From the NCBI GenBank assembly GCA_902362375.1, contig CABIVS010000003.1, positions 161,541 to 225,540 of the forward strand: a stretch of 64,000 nucleotides of DNA, in the 5' to 3' direction. The translations under genes and the position numbers were made by a program. The stretch's first letter is position 1; each line of letters opens with the position of its first letter. A model generated the notes under the pieces. The model saw only the letters and a list, made by a program, of their open reading frames with translations. It did not search any database and had not been told where the DNA came from. Of the stretch, positions 47,000-56,574 are shown piece by piece. The stretch is from Bacteroidaceae bacterium. GTDB lineage: Bacteria > Bacteroidota > Bacteroidia > Bacteroidales > Bacteroidaceae.

Positions 47000-47839
47000 A
47001 TGGAAAAGTGGACAGAATCTTTAGATAAATACTTAGAAGAAGGAAAACTTCCTCTGGTTGGCGAAATCTTTTCTCGTAAAAAAGAAATAGGTGATAAGCT
47101 GAAGTTGCAACGTGAGGAGAGCCATAAGATCGCCTTAAGCCGGAGAAGAAAGCAAGGTACGGGAAGAAGTTTCTCTTTTTCATGGGGAGCGGCAGCGGCA
47201 GTTGTCCTTCTTTTGGGGATAGGCGGTTACTTCCTGGCAGAAGAAAAGGTGGTGACTGATAATACGGCTATGAACTATGAATTTCCGGATGGCAGCACTG
47301 TGCAGGTGATGGAAAATTCCCGCCTGACTTACAATCATATCACATGGCTTTGGGAGCGCAAATTGCAACTGTTGGGTAAAGCCTCTTTTAATGTAACCAA
47401 AGGCAAGACATTCACCGTCCGTACAGAAGCCGGCGACGTGACCGTACTGGGAACGAAATTCCTCATCGATCAGCAGGGAAAGAAGATGACCGTCAACTGT
47501 GAGGAAGGAAGCGTGAAAGTCGAGACTGCTGTAGGTAAGCGTACATTGCTTGCCGGAGAAAGCGTGCATTGCGATGAGAACAAGATTGTGCCGGTAGAGA
47601 AAAAGGCAGAAGAATCGGAGTTCCCCGAGGTGTTGGGGTATGAAGACGATCCGCTGATAAATGTAGTGGCAGATATTGAACACATATTTAAGGTAACAGT
47701 CGTCGGGCACGAGAAGTGCGAGGGATTGACCTACAACGGGACGGTTTTGACGAAAGACCTGAACGCCACACTGGAAAAAGTCTTCGGCTCGTGTGGAATC
47801 AGTTATCAAATTCGAGGGAAAGAAATTATTTTGCAATAA
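47000..47839 (+). CDS. FecR-type anti-sigma factor
   Basis: 279 residues: a cytoplasmic N-terminus that would bind the sigma factor, one membrane helix (about 61-80, WGAAAAVVLLLGIGGYF), a periplasmic FecR domain (FPDGSTVQVMENSRLTYN, GKASFNVTKG, VTVLGTKFLI) and a C-terminal STN/DUF4974-type domain (LINVVADIEHIFKVTVV). It would hold the partner sigma factor inactive until a TonB-dependent receptor signals. No receptor is encoded nearby, so its signal source must lie elsewhere. It is followed by a strong terminator. Confidence 0.92.
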   Translation: MEKWTESLDKYLEEGKLPLVGEIFSRKKEIGDKLKLQREESHKIALSRRRKQGTGRSFSFSWGAAAAVVLLLGIGGYFLAEEKVVTDNTAMNYEFPDGSTVQVMENSRLTYNHITWLWERKLQLLGKASFNVTKGKTFTVRTEAGDVTVLGTKFLIDQQGKKMTVNCEEGSVKVETAVGKRTLLAGESVHCDENKIVPVEKKAEESEFPEVLGYEDDPLINVVADIEHIFKVTVVGHEKCEGLTYNGTVLTKDLNATLEKVFGSCGISYQIRGKEIILQ

Positions 47840-47840
47840 A

Positions 47841-47876
47841 AAAAGCCTCTTCTGGATAGTCAGGAGAGGCTTTTTT
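47841..47876 (+). terminator. terminator of the sigma/anti-sigma operon
   Basis: AAGCCTCTTCTG pairs with CAGGAGAGGCTT across a 6-nt loop and runs into TTTTTT, immediately after the FecR-type stop. Confidence 0.85.
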
Positions 47877-48440
47877 GTTTTTCTTCAAATTTTCTTCATT
47901 TTTTCTTGGTAAAAAACAAACGGATGCTTCTCTTTCTAATATAAGAGCTATTTAATGATGTTTGAAAAAAACGGTAGAATTGATTAGAAGATTAAATGTT
48001 GTAGAAGGAATTATCCGGCCATCTTCCTTATAGGAATAAAGGCTGGAGCTCAAAACAAACAATATTTCGAAAAGAATACAAACTAGGGCTCAAAGCAAAC
48101 AATAGACAGTGGGCAGATGAAAAATTCCTGCCGGAGACGTAGGTCAGAAATGGTTCCCTCACCAGGGTTATATGAGCTTTAGAAGGCTTGTTTTTCCCGA
48201 TCAAACAAGTTGGCTTAAAAGGGTTTTTCAACTAGACTGCTACGCTAATTAAAAGAATGAAAGCCGTGATGGTGCATGAGAGGTTTAACAAGACCGGTTT
48301 TATCTGGTAATTTAATAGGTTAAGAAGAGGGTATGAAACCAGATGAGGGCTAAACCGGTTTATCATTGAGTATTTTTATTTAATAATTGTTTTATTAGAG
48401 TGTGAGAGAAAGTTGAGGGGCTTTCTCTCACATTTTTTTG
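47877..48440 (+). ncRNA. possible untranslated transcript ending in an orphan terminator
   Basis: No credible protein gene is present, yet a perfect intrinsic terminator (48401-48439) closes this stretch, 525 nt after the previous terminator. It holds a 17-bp direct repeat (48048-48064 and 48088-48104, one mismatch), a small hairpin CTTGTTT/AAACAAG near 48190-48210, and the palindrome AAACCGGTTT near 48353-48362. No consensus promoter was found, and no known RNA family is recognised. It may be a noncoding RNA or a decayed gene. Confidence 0.3.
48401..48439 (+). terminator. orphan intrinsic terminator
   Basis: TGTGAGAGAAAG pairs perfectly with CTTTCTCTCACA (12 bp) around an 8-nt loop, followed by TTTTTTT. 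No protein gene ends nearby on this strand. Confidence 0.85.
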
Positions 48441-48592
48441 TAATAAGTTTCTGCTCATAAATACCCTGATTATCAATCAGAGAAATGACAGTTTTATACA
48501 TTATATTCCTTTCTTAATTTATTTTATAATAAAAATTTGGTATTTTCGAACGCTTTTTAGACGAACAACTTAAATTACTAATAGTTTATTAT

Positions 48593-48853
48593 ATGGAAAA
48601 TATCGAAACAGCGATCCTGCTGATGGTGGTCGGAATGGCTACCGTGTTTGTTATTCTGCTGATTGTGATTTATTTAGGTAAGTTGTTGATTACATTGGTC
48701 AACAAGTACGCCCCCGAAGAAGTGGTTCCTGTGAAGCGGGAAGCACCGCGAGGTCCTACACCTGTTCCGGGAAATATTTTAGCAGCCATTACTGCTGCTG
48801 TGAATGTAGTGACACAGGGTAAAGGAAAAATCACTAAAGTAGAAAAATTATAA
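48593..48853 (+). CDS. oadG: sodium-pump decarboxylase gamma subunit
   Basis: 86 residues: an N-terminal membrane helix (AILLMVVGMATVFVILLIVIY) and a proline-rich C-terminal tail, the typical form of OadG, which anchors and assembles the membrane decarboxylase. It starts the gamma-alpha-beta gene order seen in such pumps; the alpha gene begins 26 nt after its stop. Whether the complex works on oxaloacetate or methylmalonyl-CoA is set by the alpha subunit. No clear promoter consensus lies upstream. Confidence 0.85.
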   Translation: MENIETAILLMVVGMATVFVILLIVIYLGKLLITLVNKYAPEEVVPVKREAPRGPTPVPGNILAAITAAVNVVTQGKGKITKVEKL

Positions 48854-48879
48854 ATCTATAAAGAATATCACTGAAAGAC

Positions 48880-50715
48880 ATGAAAAGAGAAGTAAAGTTT
48901 AGCTTGGTTTTCCGAGATATGTGGCAATCAGCCGGAAAATACGTACCTCGTGTAGACCAACTCGTAAAGGTAGCTCCGGCCATCATTGAAATGGGTTGTT
49001 TCGCCCGTGTAGAAACAAACGGCGGAGGTTTTGAACAGGTAAATTTATTGTTTGGTGAAAACCCGAATACAGCCGTGCGCGAATGGACAAAACCGTTCCA
49101 TGAAGCCGGTATTCAAACCCATATGCTCGACCGCGCACTGAACGGACTCCGTATGAGCCCCGTTCCGGCAGACGTCCGCAGATTATTCTACAAAGTAAAG
49201 AAAGCACAAGGAACAGACATTACCCGTACGTTCTGCGGATTGAACGATGTGCGTAATATCGCTCCTTCCATCACATACGCAAAGGAAGCAGGCATGATTT
49301 CACAATGCTCGCTTTGTATCACTCATTCGCCTATTCATACGGTAGAGTACTATACCAATATGGCACTGGAACTCATCAAACTGGGTGCAGACGAAATCTG
49401 TATCAAAGATATGGCAGGTATCGGCCGTCCCGTATCATTAGGTAAGATTGTAGCCAATATCAAGGCAGCACATCCTGAAATCCCTGTTCAGTATCATAGC
49501 CATGCAGGTCCCGGATTCAATATGGCAAGCATCCTCGAAGTATGCGAAGCAGGTTGCGACTACATCGATGTGGGTATGGAACCACTCTCATGGGGAACTG
49601 GTCATGCTGATTTGCTTAGTGTACAAGCCATGCTGAAAGATGCCGGATATCAAGTGCCTGAAATTAATATGGAAGCCTACATGAAAGTGCGTGGCATGAT
49701 TCAGGAATTTATGGACGACTTTCTCGGCCTGTATATCAGCCCGAAAAACCGCCTGATGAACTCCTTGCTGATTGCTCCCGGACTTCCCGGCGGTATGATG
49801 GGTAGTCTGATGGCCGACCTCGAATCCAATCTGGAATCTATCAATAAATATAAGGCAAAACACAATCTGCCGTTTATGACACAAGATCAGCTTCTCATCA
49901 AGCTGTTTGACGAAGTGGCTTACGTATGGCCTCGTGTCGGTTATCCTCCATTGGTGACTCCGTTCAGTCAATATGTGAAGAACCTTGCCATGATGAACGT
50001 GATGGCGATGGAAAAAGGGAAAGACCGTTGGGGAATGATTGCCGATGACATTTGGGACATGATTCTGGGTAAAGCCGGACGTTTGCCGGGCAAACTTGCT
50101 CCGGAAATCATTGAAAAGGCGGAACGTGAAGGCCGCAAGTTTTTCGAAGGCGATCCACAGAACAACTATCCGGATGCTCTTGATAAATATCGCAAACTGA
50201 TGAAAGAGAACAAATGGGAAGCCGGACAGGACGACGAAGAACTCTTCGAATATGCGATGCACCCGGCTCAATACGAAGCCTACAAGAGTGGCAAAGCTAA
50301 AGAAGACTTCCTCGAAGACGTGGCAAAACGCCGTGCCGAAAAAGATAAATCACCGGAAGAAGATGTCAAACCGAAGACACTGACCGTACAGGTAGACGGA
50401 CAGGCTTATCGTGTCACTGTAGCTTATGGTGATACCGAGCTTCCTGCTACTCCTGCGAGTGCTGCCGCTGTTCCGGCAGGCGAAGGCAAAGAGGTGGTTT
50501 CTCCGTTGGAAGGCAAGTTCTTCTTGGTGAAAAATGCACAAGAAACTGCTTTGCAAGTAGGCGACACGGTGAAAGAAGGAGACGTAATCTGCTATGTAGA
50601 AGCGATGAAAACCTACAATGCGATTCGCGCTGAATTTGGCGGCACAGTGACTGCTATCTGTGCCAACCCGGGAGATGCTGTTTCAGAAGATGATGTATTA
50701 ATGAGGATAGGATAA
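48880..50715 (+). CDS. oadA: biotin-dependent decarboxylase alpha subunit (oxaloacetate type)
   Basis: 611 residues: an N-terminal carboxyltransferase barrel of the pyruvate carboxylase/OadA type (SLVFRDMWQSAGK, MAGIGRPVS, QYHSHAGPG), a conserved carboxylase domain, a charged linker (KAKEDFLEDVAKRRAEK), and a C-terminal biotinyl domain with EAMKT (biotin-accepting Lys577). It transfers the carboxyl group from oxaloacetate or a related acid to biotin; the beta subunit then decarboxylates it, exporting sodium. The barrel type favours oxaloacetate/pyruvate chemistry over methylmalonyl-CoA, whose alpha subunit is of a different fold. Stop and next start overlap by 1 nt. Confidence 0.93.
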   Translation: MKREVKFSLVFRDMWQSAGKYVPRVDQLVKVAPAIIEMGCFARVETNGGGFEQVNLLFGENPNTAVREWTKPFHEAGIQTHMLDRALNGLRMSPVPADVRRLFYKVKKAQGTDITRTFCGLNDVRNIAPSITYAKEAGMISQCSLCITHSPIHTVEYYTNMALELIKLGADEICIKDMAGIGRPVSLGKIVANIKAAHPEIPVQYHSHAGPGFNMASILEVCEAGCDYIDVGMEPLSWGTGHADLLSVQAMLKDAGYQVPEINMEAYMKVRGMIQEFMDDFLGLYISPKNRLMNSLLIAPGLPGGMMGSLMADLESNLESINKYKAKHNLPFMTQDQLLIKLFDEVAYVWPRVGYPPLVTPFSQYVKNLAMMNVMAMEKGKDRWGMIADDIWDMILGKAGRLPGKLAPEIIEKAEREGRKFFEGDPQNNYPDALDKYRKLMKENKWEAGQDDEELFEYAMHPAQYEAYKSGKAKEDFLEDVAKRRAEKDKSPEEDVKPKTLTVQVDGQAYRVTVAYGDTELPATPASAAAVPAGEGKEVVSPLEGKFFLVKNAQETALQVGDTVKEGDVICYVEAMKTYNAIRAEFGGTVTAICANPGDAVSEDDVLMRIG

Positions 50716-51950
50716 TGAACGAAATATTTGAGAACTTATATGACATGACTGCGTTCAGCAATATCATTGCCGAACCGCAGTTCCTGATAATGTATGCCAT
50801 CGCGTTCATCCTGCTCTATCTCGGAATTAAGAAACAGTATGAACCGTTGTTGCTTGTGCCTATCGCTTTCGGTGTGTTGCTTGCCAACTTCCCCGGAGGA
50901 GATATGGGTGTGATTCAGGCTGATGAGAATGGTATGATTATGGTGAACGGAGTGATGAAGAACATCTGGGAAATGCCTCTGCATGACATTGCCCACGAAC
51001 TCGGCATCATGAACTTTATTTACTATATGCTGATTAAGACAGGTTTCCTGCCTCCGATCATCTTCATGGGTGTCGGTGCGTTGACGGACTTCGGACCGAT
51101 GTTGCGTAACCTGCGTCTTTCTATTTTCGGTGCAGCCGCACAGTTGGGTATCTTTACCGTGCTGTTGGTGGCTATCCTGATGGGATTCACTCCGAAAGAA
51201 GCTGCCTCTCTGGGAATTATCGGTGGTGCGGATGGGCCGACGGCTATCTTTACCACCATCAAACTTGCTCCGCATTTGCTGGGTCCTATTGCCATTGCAG
51301 CTTACTCATACATGGCACTCGTTCCGGTGATAATTCCGCTGGTAGTGAAACTGTTCTGTACGAAGAAAGAGTTGAGTATCAACATGAAAGAGCAAGAAAA
51401 GATGTATCCCTCAAAGACGGAAATCAAGAATCTGCGTGTATTGAAGATTATCTTCCCGATTGTGGTAACTACCGTTGTGGCCCTCTTCGTGCCAAGTGCT
51501 GTGCCATTGATCGGAATGCTGATGTTCGGTAACCTGGTGAAAGAGATCGGAACCAATACATTCCGTTTGTTCGATGCTGCTTCCAATAGCATCATGAATG
51601 CAGCTACTATCTTCCTCGGATTGTCTGTAGGGGCAACAATGACTGCCGAAGCATTCCTCAACTGGACAACAATCGGTATCGTGATCGGTGGATTCCTTGC
51701 ATTTGCACTTTCTATAACCGGTGGTATTTTCTTTGTGAAACTAGTGAATCTTTTCTCGAAGAAGAAAATCAATCCGCTTATCGGTGCAACCGGTTTGAGT
51801 GCTGTTCCGATGGCAAGCCGCGTAGCCAATGAAATAGCTTTGAAGTACGATCCGAAGAATCACGTATTGCAATACTGCATGGCAAGCAACATCTCCGGCG
51901 TAATCGGTTCTGCCGTAGCTGCGGGTGTGTTAATTTCCTTCCTTGCGTAG
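50715..51950 (+). CDS. oadB: sodium-pump decarboxylase beta subunit
   Basis: 411 residues, about nine to eleven membrane helices. It has the family-typical [13 protein letters not shown] motif with the conserved aspartate of the sodium site and [16 protein letters not shown] near the end. It decarboxylates carboxybiotin and pumps Na+ out, giving the anaerobe a sodium gradient. It overlaps the alpha gene by one base (TAATG). A related but distinct beta subunit is encoded at the right edge of the window. Confidence 0.95.
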   Translation: MNEIFENLYDMTAFSNIIAEPQFLIMYAIAFILLYLGIKKQYEPLLLVPIAFGVLLANFPGGDMGVIQADENGMIMVNGVMKNIWEMPLHDIAHELGIMNFIYYMLIKTGFLPPIIFMGVGALTDFGPMLRNLRLSIFGAAAQLGIFTVLLVAILMGFTPKEAASLGIIGGADGPTAIFTTIKLAPHLLGPIAIAAYSYMALVPVIIPLVVKLFCTKKELSINMKEQEKMYPSKTEIKNLRVLKIIFPIVVTTVVALFVPSAVPLIGMLMFGNLVKEIGTNTFRLFDAASNSIMNAATIFLGLSVGATMTAEAFLNWTTIGIVIGGFLAFALSITGGIFFVKLVNLFSKKKINPLIGATGLSAVPMASRVANEIALKYDPKNHVLQYCMASNISGVIGSAVAAGVLISFLA

Positions 51951-51976
51951 TCAATATAGCTGACCTTATATACAAG

Positions 51977-52012
51977 AATCCGGAGATATGGGTATTGCCC
52001 ATTCTCCGGATT
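51977..52012. terminator. bidirectional terminator between oadB and the efflux operon
   Basis: AATCCGGAGA-T-ATGGG pairs with CCCAT-TCTCCGGATT, a stem of about 15 bp with a small loop, between convergent genes. Confidence 0.75.
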
Positions 52013-52057
52013 ATTTATTATATACTGCTTTATGAATGCAGATTTCAGATTCTTCTT

Positions 52058-53329
52058 TTATTCACTAATCACTTTTCTGTATTCCGCTACCGCCATCTTT
52101 TCCGACAGATACGCATTAATCAGATTTGTGTGTGCTTGTGTCCATGATAGTTGTGCCGACAACACATCTACCATATTCGCTTTTCCCTCATTGTAAGAGA
52201 ACGAAACCAGGTCGAGATTTTCATTGGCCAGATTCATAGTCTCGGTGGCAGTTTTCACTTGATATTCCGTTTCCGTCAGTTTGGTCAGTGCGGCAGAAAG
52301 TTCCTCGTTGATATTGTCCGTCACATAACTCTGTTGCAGTTTCTGTATTCCGATGTACGCTTTTTGCTGGCGGTTCGTTTTGAACCGGGCTCCCCACCGG
52401 AAAATCGGGATATTGATATTAATGCCGACGATGGGATTGAAAGATACATCATATCCGAGATTAGGCGTAGCCGTAGCCCATCCGCCACTGAAATACATAT
52501 TCAGTTGCGGGTTGAACTGACTAAGAGCTGCTTTGCGCTGTGCCTCACTCTTCATGATGTTCACTTCCGTACTTTCAAAATCCGCACGGCGTTGCAACAC
52601 ATTCTCTAAAGAAAGTATCTGTACCGGGGCAGAAGCCTTGTCAATCGTATAAAGACTGTCTACAGGACTATTTGGTTCTTCTCCCATTAAGATATTCAGC
52701 TTTTGCAGGGCTAGCGTATAGTTCTGGCGAGCCTTGATATATTGCAGTTCCGCTTCTTTTAACCGGGTGGAAATCATTAATAAATCCGTGCGGCTAATCA
52801 TCCCGTCGCTGAAACGATCCTGTATGATGTCATACTGCTGTTTCACGATGCTTTGATACTTATCCGCTGCTTGCAACATAGCTTGTGAGGCAGAAGCATT
52901 CCAGTAAACCGCATCACTTTGATAATGAATCTGGTCGATGGTAAGCTCCTCGTTCAGCTGATTCAGCTTTTCATCCGCTTTGGCAATCTTGTGCTGGGCG
53001 TTGAGCGCACCTCCTGTATACAACGGTTGCGAAACGATAAATACTCCTTGATAAGTATGATTGCGGTATTCGCCCAATGGCTCGTTCCATGCACTAAGGT
53101 CGCTCATGTTAAGCGTACCGTCCGCATTGACATCGATTTTAGGTAAGAAACCGGTATGAGCAATTTTCCGTGCTTCCGTACTTGCCATTGTCTTTAGTTT
53201 CTGTTGCTTCAGTATTTGGCTGTAAGCTTCCACCTTATCCCGGTAGGCTTCCCGGCTAAGATAAGGCTGTTGTGCCCCGGCCGTGAGGCCGAGGAACAAT
53301 AGAGACAGAGTTATAAGTTGAGTTTTCAT
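52058..53329 (-). CDS. TolC-family outer-membrane efflux protein
   Basis: 423 residues from ATG 53329, which gives a proper signal peptide (MKTQLITLSLLFLGLTAGAQ); the in-frame ATG at 53356 is less likely. Long helical stretches with paired OEP repeats (EARKIAHTGFLPKID, SEAQRKAALSQFNPQLN) are typical of the trimeric channel. It forms the outer-membrane exit duct of the RND pump encoded upstream. It is the last gene of a three-gene operon, 48 nt after the pump gene. Confidence 0.92.
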   Translation of the reverse strand: MKTQLITLSLLFLGLTAGAQQPYLSREAYRDKVEAYSQILKQQKLKTMASTEARKIAHTGFLPKIDVNADGTLNMSDLSAWNEPLGEYRNHTYQGVFIVSQPLYTGGALNAQHKIAKADEKLNQLNEELTIDQIHYQSDAVYWNASASQAMLQAADKYQSIVKQQYDIIQDRFSDGMISRTDLLMISTRLKEAELQYIKARQNYTLALQKLNILMGEEPNSPVDSLYTIDKASAPVQILSLENVLQRRADFESTEVNIMKSEAQRKAALSQFNPQLNMYFSGGWATATPNLGYDVSFNPIVGININIPIFRWGARFKTNRQQKAYIGIQKLQQSYVTDNINEELSAALTKLTETEYQVKTATETMNLANENLDLVSFSYNEGKANMVDVLSAQLSWTQAHTNLINAYLSEKMAVAEYRKVISE

Positions 53330-53377
53330 TTTATTCAATCTAAACAATAAATTCAAGTTTCATATAAGAATAGGCAA

Positions 53378-56300
53378 TTAGCCTTTGATTCTCTGAATGG
53401 CACAATAAGCTACCGGAAGAACAAACAATGTCAGCGCCGAAGCCACCAACAAACCTCCCATAATCGTAGCCGCCATACCGCCAAACATTGCATCGAACAA
53501 CAATGGTAACATACCCAGAATAGTAGTACCGGACGCCATTGCTACAGGAATAATACGGCTGGTCGTGGCACTGACAACAGCATCCAACGGTTTTTTGCCT
53601 GTCTTTGCCTCCAGGTCAATCTGCTCTACAAGCACAATCGCGTTTTTGATATTCATACCAATCAGTCCGAGCAACCCCAAAATAGAGAAGAAGTCGAACG
53701 ACTTGCCGAGTAACACCAATCCCAACACGATACCGATAAAGATAAGCGGCAGCATCAACAGGATCACTGTCGGTTTACGGTACGTCCTGAACAAGAACAA
53801 CAGAGTGACAAACATCAGGAAGAACGTCAACGGCAAGTTCTTGGCCAGCGCCTCATTAGATTCCACCTGACTTTCCTGCTCCCCGAAATATTTCATTGTA
53901 TATCCCTCCGGCACTTTTATTTCTTTCTGTACCAGCGGCCAAACCTCATTGAAAGCAGCAATCGCATTTACCCCGCGACGCGGATCGCACTGTGCCATCA
54001 TCACCATTTGCCGGTTGTAATCTTTCACGTTCGAGAAACGGTACTGGAAATCAAATTCCGATACCACCTGTTCCAGGCTGGTTGTCTCATTCCCTGTGCC
54101 AAACACAGGCAACGTGCGCAAGTCATTGATGCGGAATGAATCCACCGTGTTGTCCTTCAATAAGATAGGCAACACCTGATCCCCCTGCCGGTATTCTCCG
54201 AGCGTCATACCCGTAGTTCCGATCTGGATACTCTGTGCCATGCCCTGACGGGATACCCCTAATGGCTGTGCCCGTTCGGGACTATATATCGGTTTCCACA
54301 CAGGAATCTTGTTTCCCCACGAATTGCATATGTTGATTAAATCCGGATTCCGGTGCATAATCTCCAATGCCTGATTGGTGAGTGCCACAAGTGTGTCTAC
54401 ATCCGGTCCTATAAACCCGATTTCGATAGCAGCATCCACCGCGGGCGACAGCTTGAACAGACTTGTACGCGTAATCGCATTCGGATAATTCGCCTTCATA
54501 TATGCGTCGAAATCTTCCTCATACTCTTTTGTATATTTACTGTCTGTTAATTCAATCAACACATTGGCAAAATTCGGTTTCGGTCCTACGGAAGTGGAAG
54601 CGAGGTAATACCTTAACGGCGTGCTGCCGAAGGTGATCGACACTTTTTTCACTTCCGGCTGCTTTGCCAGATGCTCTTCCACCGATTTCATCTCTTTCAC
54701 CACATCGTTGATGCTATATCCGTCGGGATAGAACACGTCTGCCCGGAAATAGGGCTTGTCCAAAGAAGGGAAGAAGTTTTGCGGCATCGTCTCCATGATA
54801 ATCAGCGAAGCAACGAAAAGCACTACCATCGAACCCAGTGTCAACGTTTTCCTACGAATCAGTGTACGGAGGATAGAAGCGAATTTGTGATAAAACGGTT
54901 TATCATACGGGTCTTTGGCACCATCTTTCGCTTTCAGGATGAAATTACCAAAAACGGTGGTCTGCGTCAGTGCAAGTACCCAGCTCAATCCCAACGAGAT
55001 GGCAAGTACCACAAAAAGCGGTTTCACAATTTCCGCTACGGCAGAAGGAGCAAGGTAGAGCGGAAGGAACGAACAGATAGCGATAAAAGTAGCCCCGAGC
55101 AATCCCCATTGCGGACCCGTTGCACCATCTATTAGTGCTTTCCGCCGATCTACTCCGCGGGCAATGGCAATTTGTGCGTTATCCGTCACCACAATGGCGT
55201 TGTCCACCAGCATACCCATGGCGATGATAAATCCCGCCAACGAAGTACGGTTCAGCCCGACACCGAAGAAAGACATGATAAGCAATGTACCTCCAATGGA
55301 GAAAATAAGTGACGAACCGATCAGCATACCTGCACGCAAGCCCATTACCAACATGATAATCACAATCACAATCAGAATAGATTCGATCAGATTGATGATA
55401 AATCCGTTGTTGGCTTCATTGGCTATCTCGTTTTCCAGATATAGACTTTGTAGCTCCAATCCCACAGGCATCAGTGGCAGCAATTCGTCCAGCTTGGCTT
55501 TCACATTCTTACCCGTTTGCACCACATCCCGTTGCGGGTCGGTGGAGACACCGATGCCGATGGCACGTTTGCCGTTCACGTGCATAATGTTGGATGGGGG
55601 ATCCATGTATCCTTTTTCGATAACGGCGATATCACCGAGTTTCACCTGTCCGGCCTTTGTGGTAATTACTTGGTTGCGAATATCGTCTACAGTGGTGTAC
55701 ATGCCGTTGGCAGTCACCCGGAGTTGTTGCTCGCCGGCACGGATTTCTCCGGTATTGATAATCTGATTCTGCGATTGCAGCAGACTGGCAAGCTGTTTCG
55801 GGTCGATGCCCATACCTACGAGCTTATTAGTAGAAATGAAAATATTAACCACTTCTGTCTGCGTTCCGAACAAAGCCACTTTCATCACTCCGTCTGCCGT
55901 CACTACCTGTGTCTTGATCCGTTCCGCCCAGTTGCGCATCTCTTCGTATGTGTAACCGTCGTCCGCCGTCAGACCGTAATAGATGCCGAACACGTCACCG
56001 AAATCATCGGAAACAGTTGGTGCGGAAGCACCGCTTGGCAACTGTGGCTGTATGTTGAGCACCTTCCGTCGTAACTCGTCCCACTTCTGTGGAATGGAGC
56101 TTGCTGACAAGGAAGGTTGTAATTCGAATGTGATTTTTGAAAGCCCGTACATAGATTCTGATTTAATCTTGTACACACCGCTCATACTTTGAATCTCGCG
56201 GGAGATGGGCTCGGTAATCAACCGCTCCACTTCAGCCGGTTCGGCACCCGGATAACGGGTCATGATAACCGCCGACTTTATCACGAAAGGAGCATCCTCT

Positions 56301-56404
56301 TTCTTGCCTAGCTTGCCAAAGGAAGTGATTCCCCCAATCAGCAGCACGGCAAGAAAGAAATAGATGATTTTCGTATTATCTAATGAATATCTAGCTAAAC
56401 TCAT
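53378..56404 (-). CDS. RND-family efflux pump (inner membrane)
   Basis: 1008 residues with the two-fold RND layout: large periplasmic loops and twelve membrane helices. The helix-4 motif reads GMLVDNAIVV (Asp401, Asn402), where AcrB has two aspartates; the helix-10 lysine is kept (GMNIKNAIVLVEQ). It uses the proton gradient to expel drugs, bile-type compounds or other hydrophobic molecules as part of a tripartite pump. The adaptor gene lies upstream beyond a 151-nt repeat region and the TolC-type gene downstream. Substrates unknown. Confidence 0.94.
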   Translation of the reverse strand: MSLARYSLDNTKIIYFFLAVLLIGGITSFGKLGKKEDAPFVIKSAVIMTRYPGAEPAEVERLITEPISREIQSMSGVYKIKSESMYGLSKITFELQPSLSASSIPQKWDELRRKVLNIQPQLPSGASAPTVSDDFGDVFGIYYGLTADDGYTYEEMRNWAERIKTQVVTADGVMKVALFGTQTEVVNIFISTNKLVGMGIDPKQLASLLQSQNQIINTGEIRAGEQQLRVTANGMYTTVDDIRNQVITTKAGQVKLGDIAVIEKGYMDPPSNIMHVNGKRAIGIGVSTDPQRDVVQTGKNVKAKLDELLPLMPVGLELQSLYLENEIANEANNGFIINLIESILIVIVIIMLVMGLRAGMLIGSSLIFSIGGTLLIMSFFGVGLNRTSLAGFIIAMGMLVDNAIVVTDNAQIAIARGVDRRKALIDGATGPQWGLLGATFIAICSFLPLYLAPSAVAEIVKPLFVVLAISLGLSWVLALTQTTVFGNFILKAKDGAKDPYDKPFYHKFASILRTLIRRKTLTLGSMVVLFVASLIIMETMPQNFFPSLDKPYFRADVFYPDGYSINDVVKEMKSVEEHLAKQPEVKKVSITFGSTPLRYYLASTSVGPKPNFANVLIELTDSKYTKEYEEDFDAYMKANYPNAITRTSLFKLSPAVDAAIEIGFIGPDVDTLVALTNQALEIMHRNPDLINICNSWGNKIPVWKPIYSPERAQPLGVSRQGMAQSIQIGTTGMTLGEYRQGDQVLPILLKDNTVDSFRINDLRTLPVFGTGNETTSLEQVVSEFDFQYRFSNVKDYNRQMVMMAQCDPRRGVNAIAAFNEVWPLVQKEIKVPEGYTMKYFGEQESQVESNEALAKNLPLTFFLMFVTLLFLFRTYRKPTVILLMLPLIFIGIVLGLVLLGKSFDFFSILGLLGLIGMNIKNAIVLVEQIDLEAKTGKKPLDAVVSATTSRIIPVAMASGTTILGMLPLLFDAMFGGMAATIMGGLLVASALTLFVLPVAYCAIQRIKG

Positions 56405-56408
56405 AATA

Positions 56409-56574
56409 AATGATAGTTGATAGTTGATAAATGATAGTTGGGATTAAATGATAGTTGACAATTGATAAATGATAGTTGGTAAGTGATCGGTAAAAAAAAT
56501 GATTACTAGCCGATTCCAATTAGCAGTACCCTATGGCACAGCCCACTATCATTTATCACCTATCACCTATTATA
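56409..56574. repeat. heptad-type repeat cluster within the efflux operon
   Basis: Several GATAGTTGATA/AATGATAGTTG units (56409-56480) face complementary ACTATCATTTATCACC units (56545-56574). The adaptor gene's last five codons (IIGDR) and stop fall in the right arm. In the mRNA it would form a long hairpin between the adaptor and pump cistrons. Confidence 0.7.

Noticed and set aside
48028..48231. A 67-codon minus-strand ORF in the gene-free stretch
   Set aside because: No recognisable domain, no promoter, and it overlaps direct repeats; it is kept only as part of a possible RNA or decayed gene.
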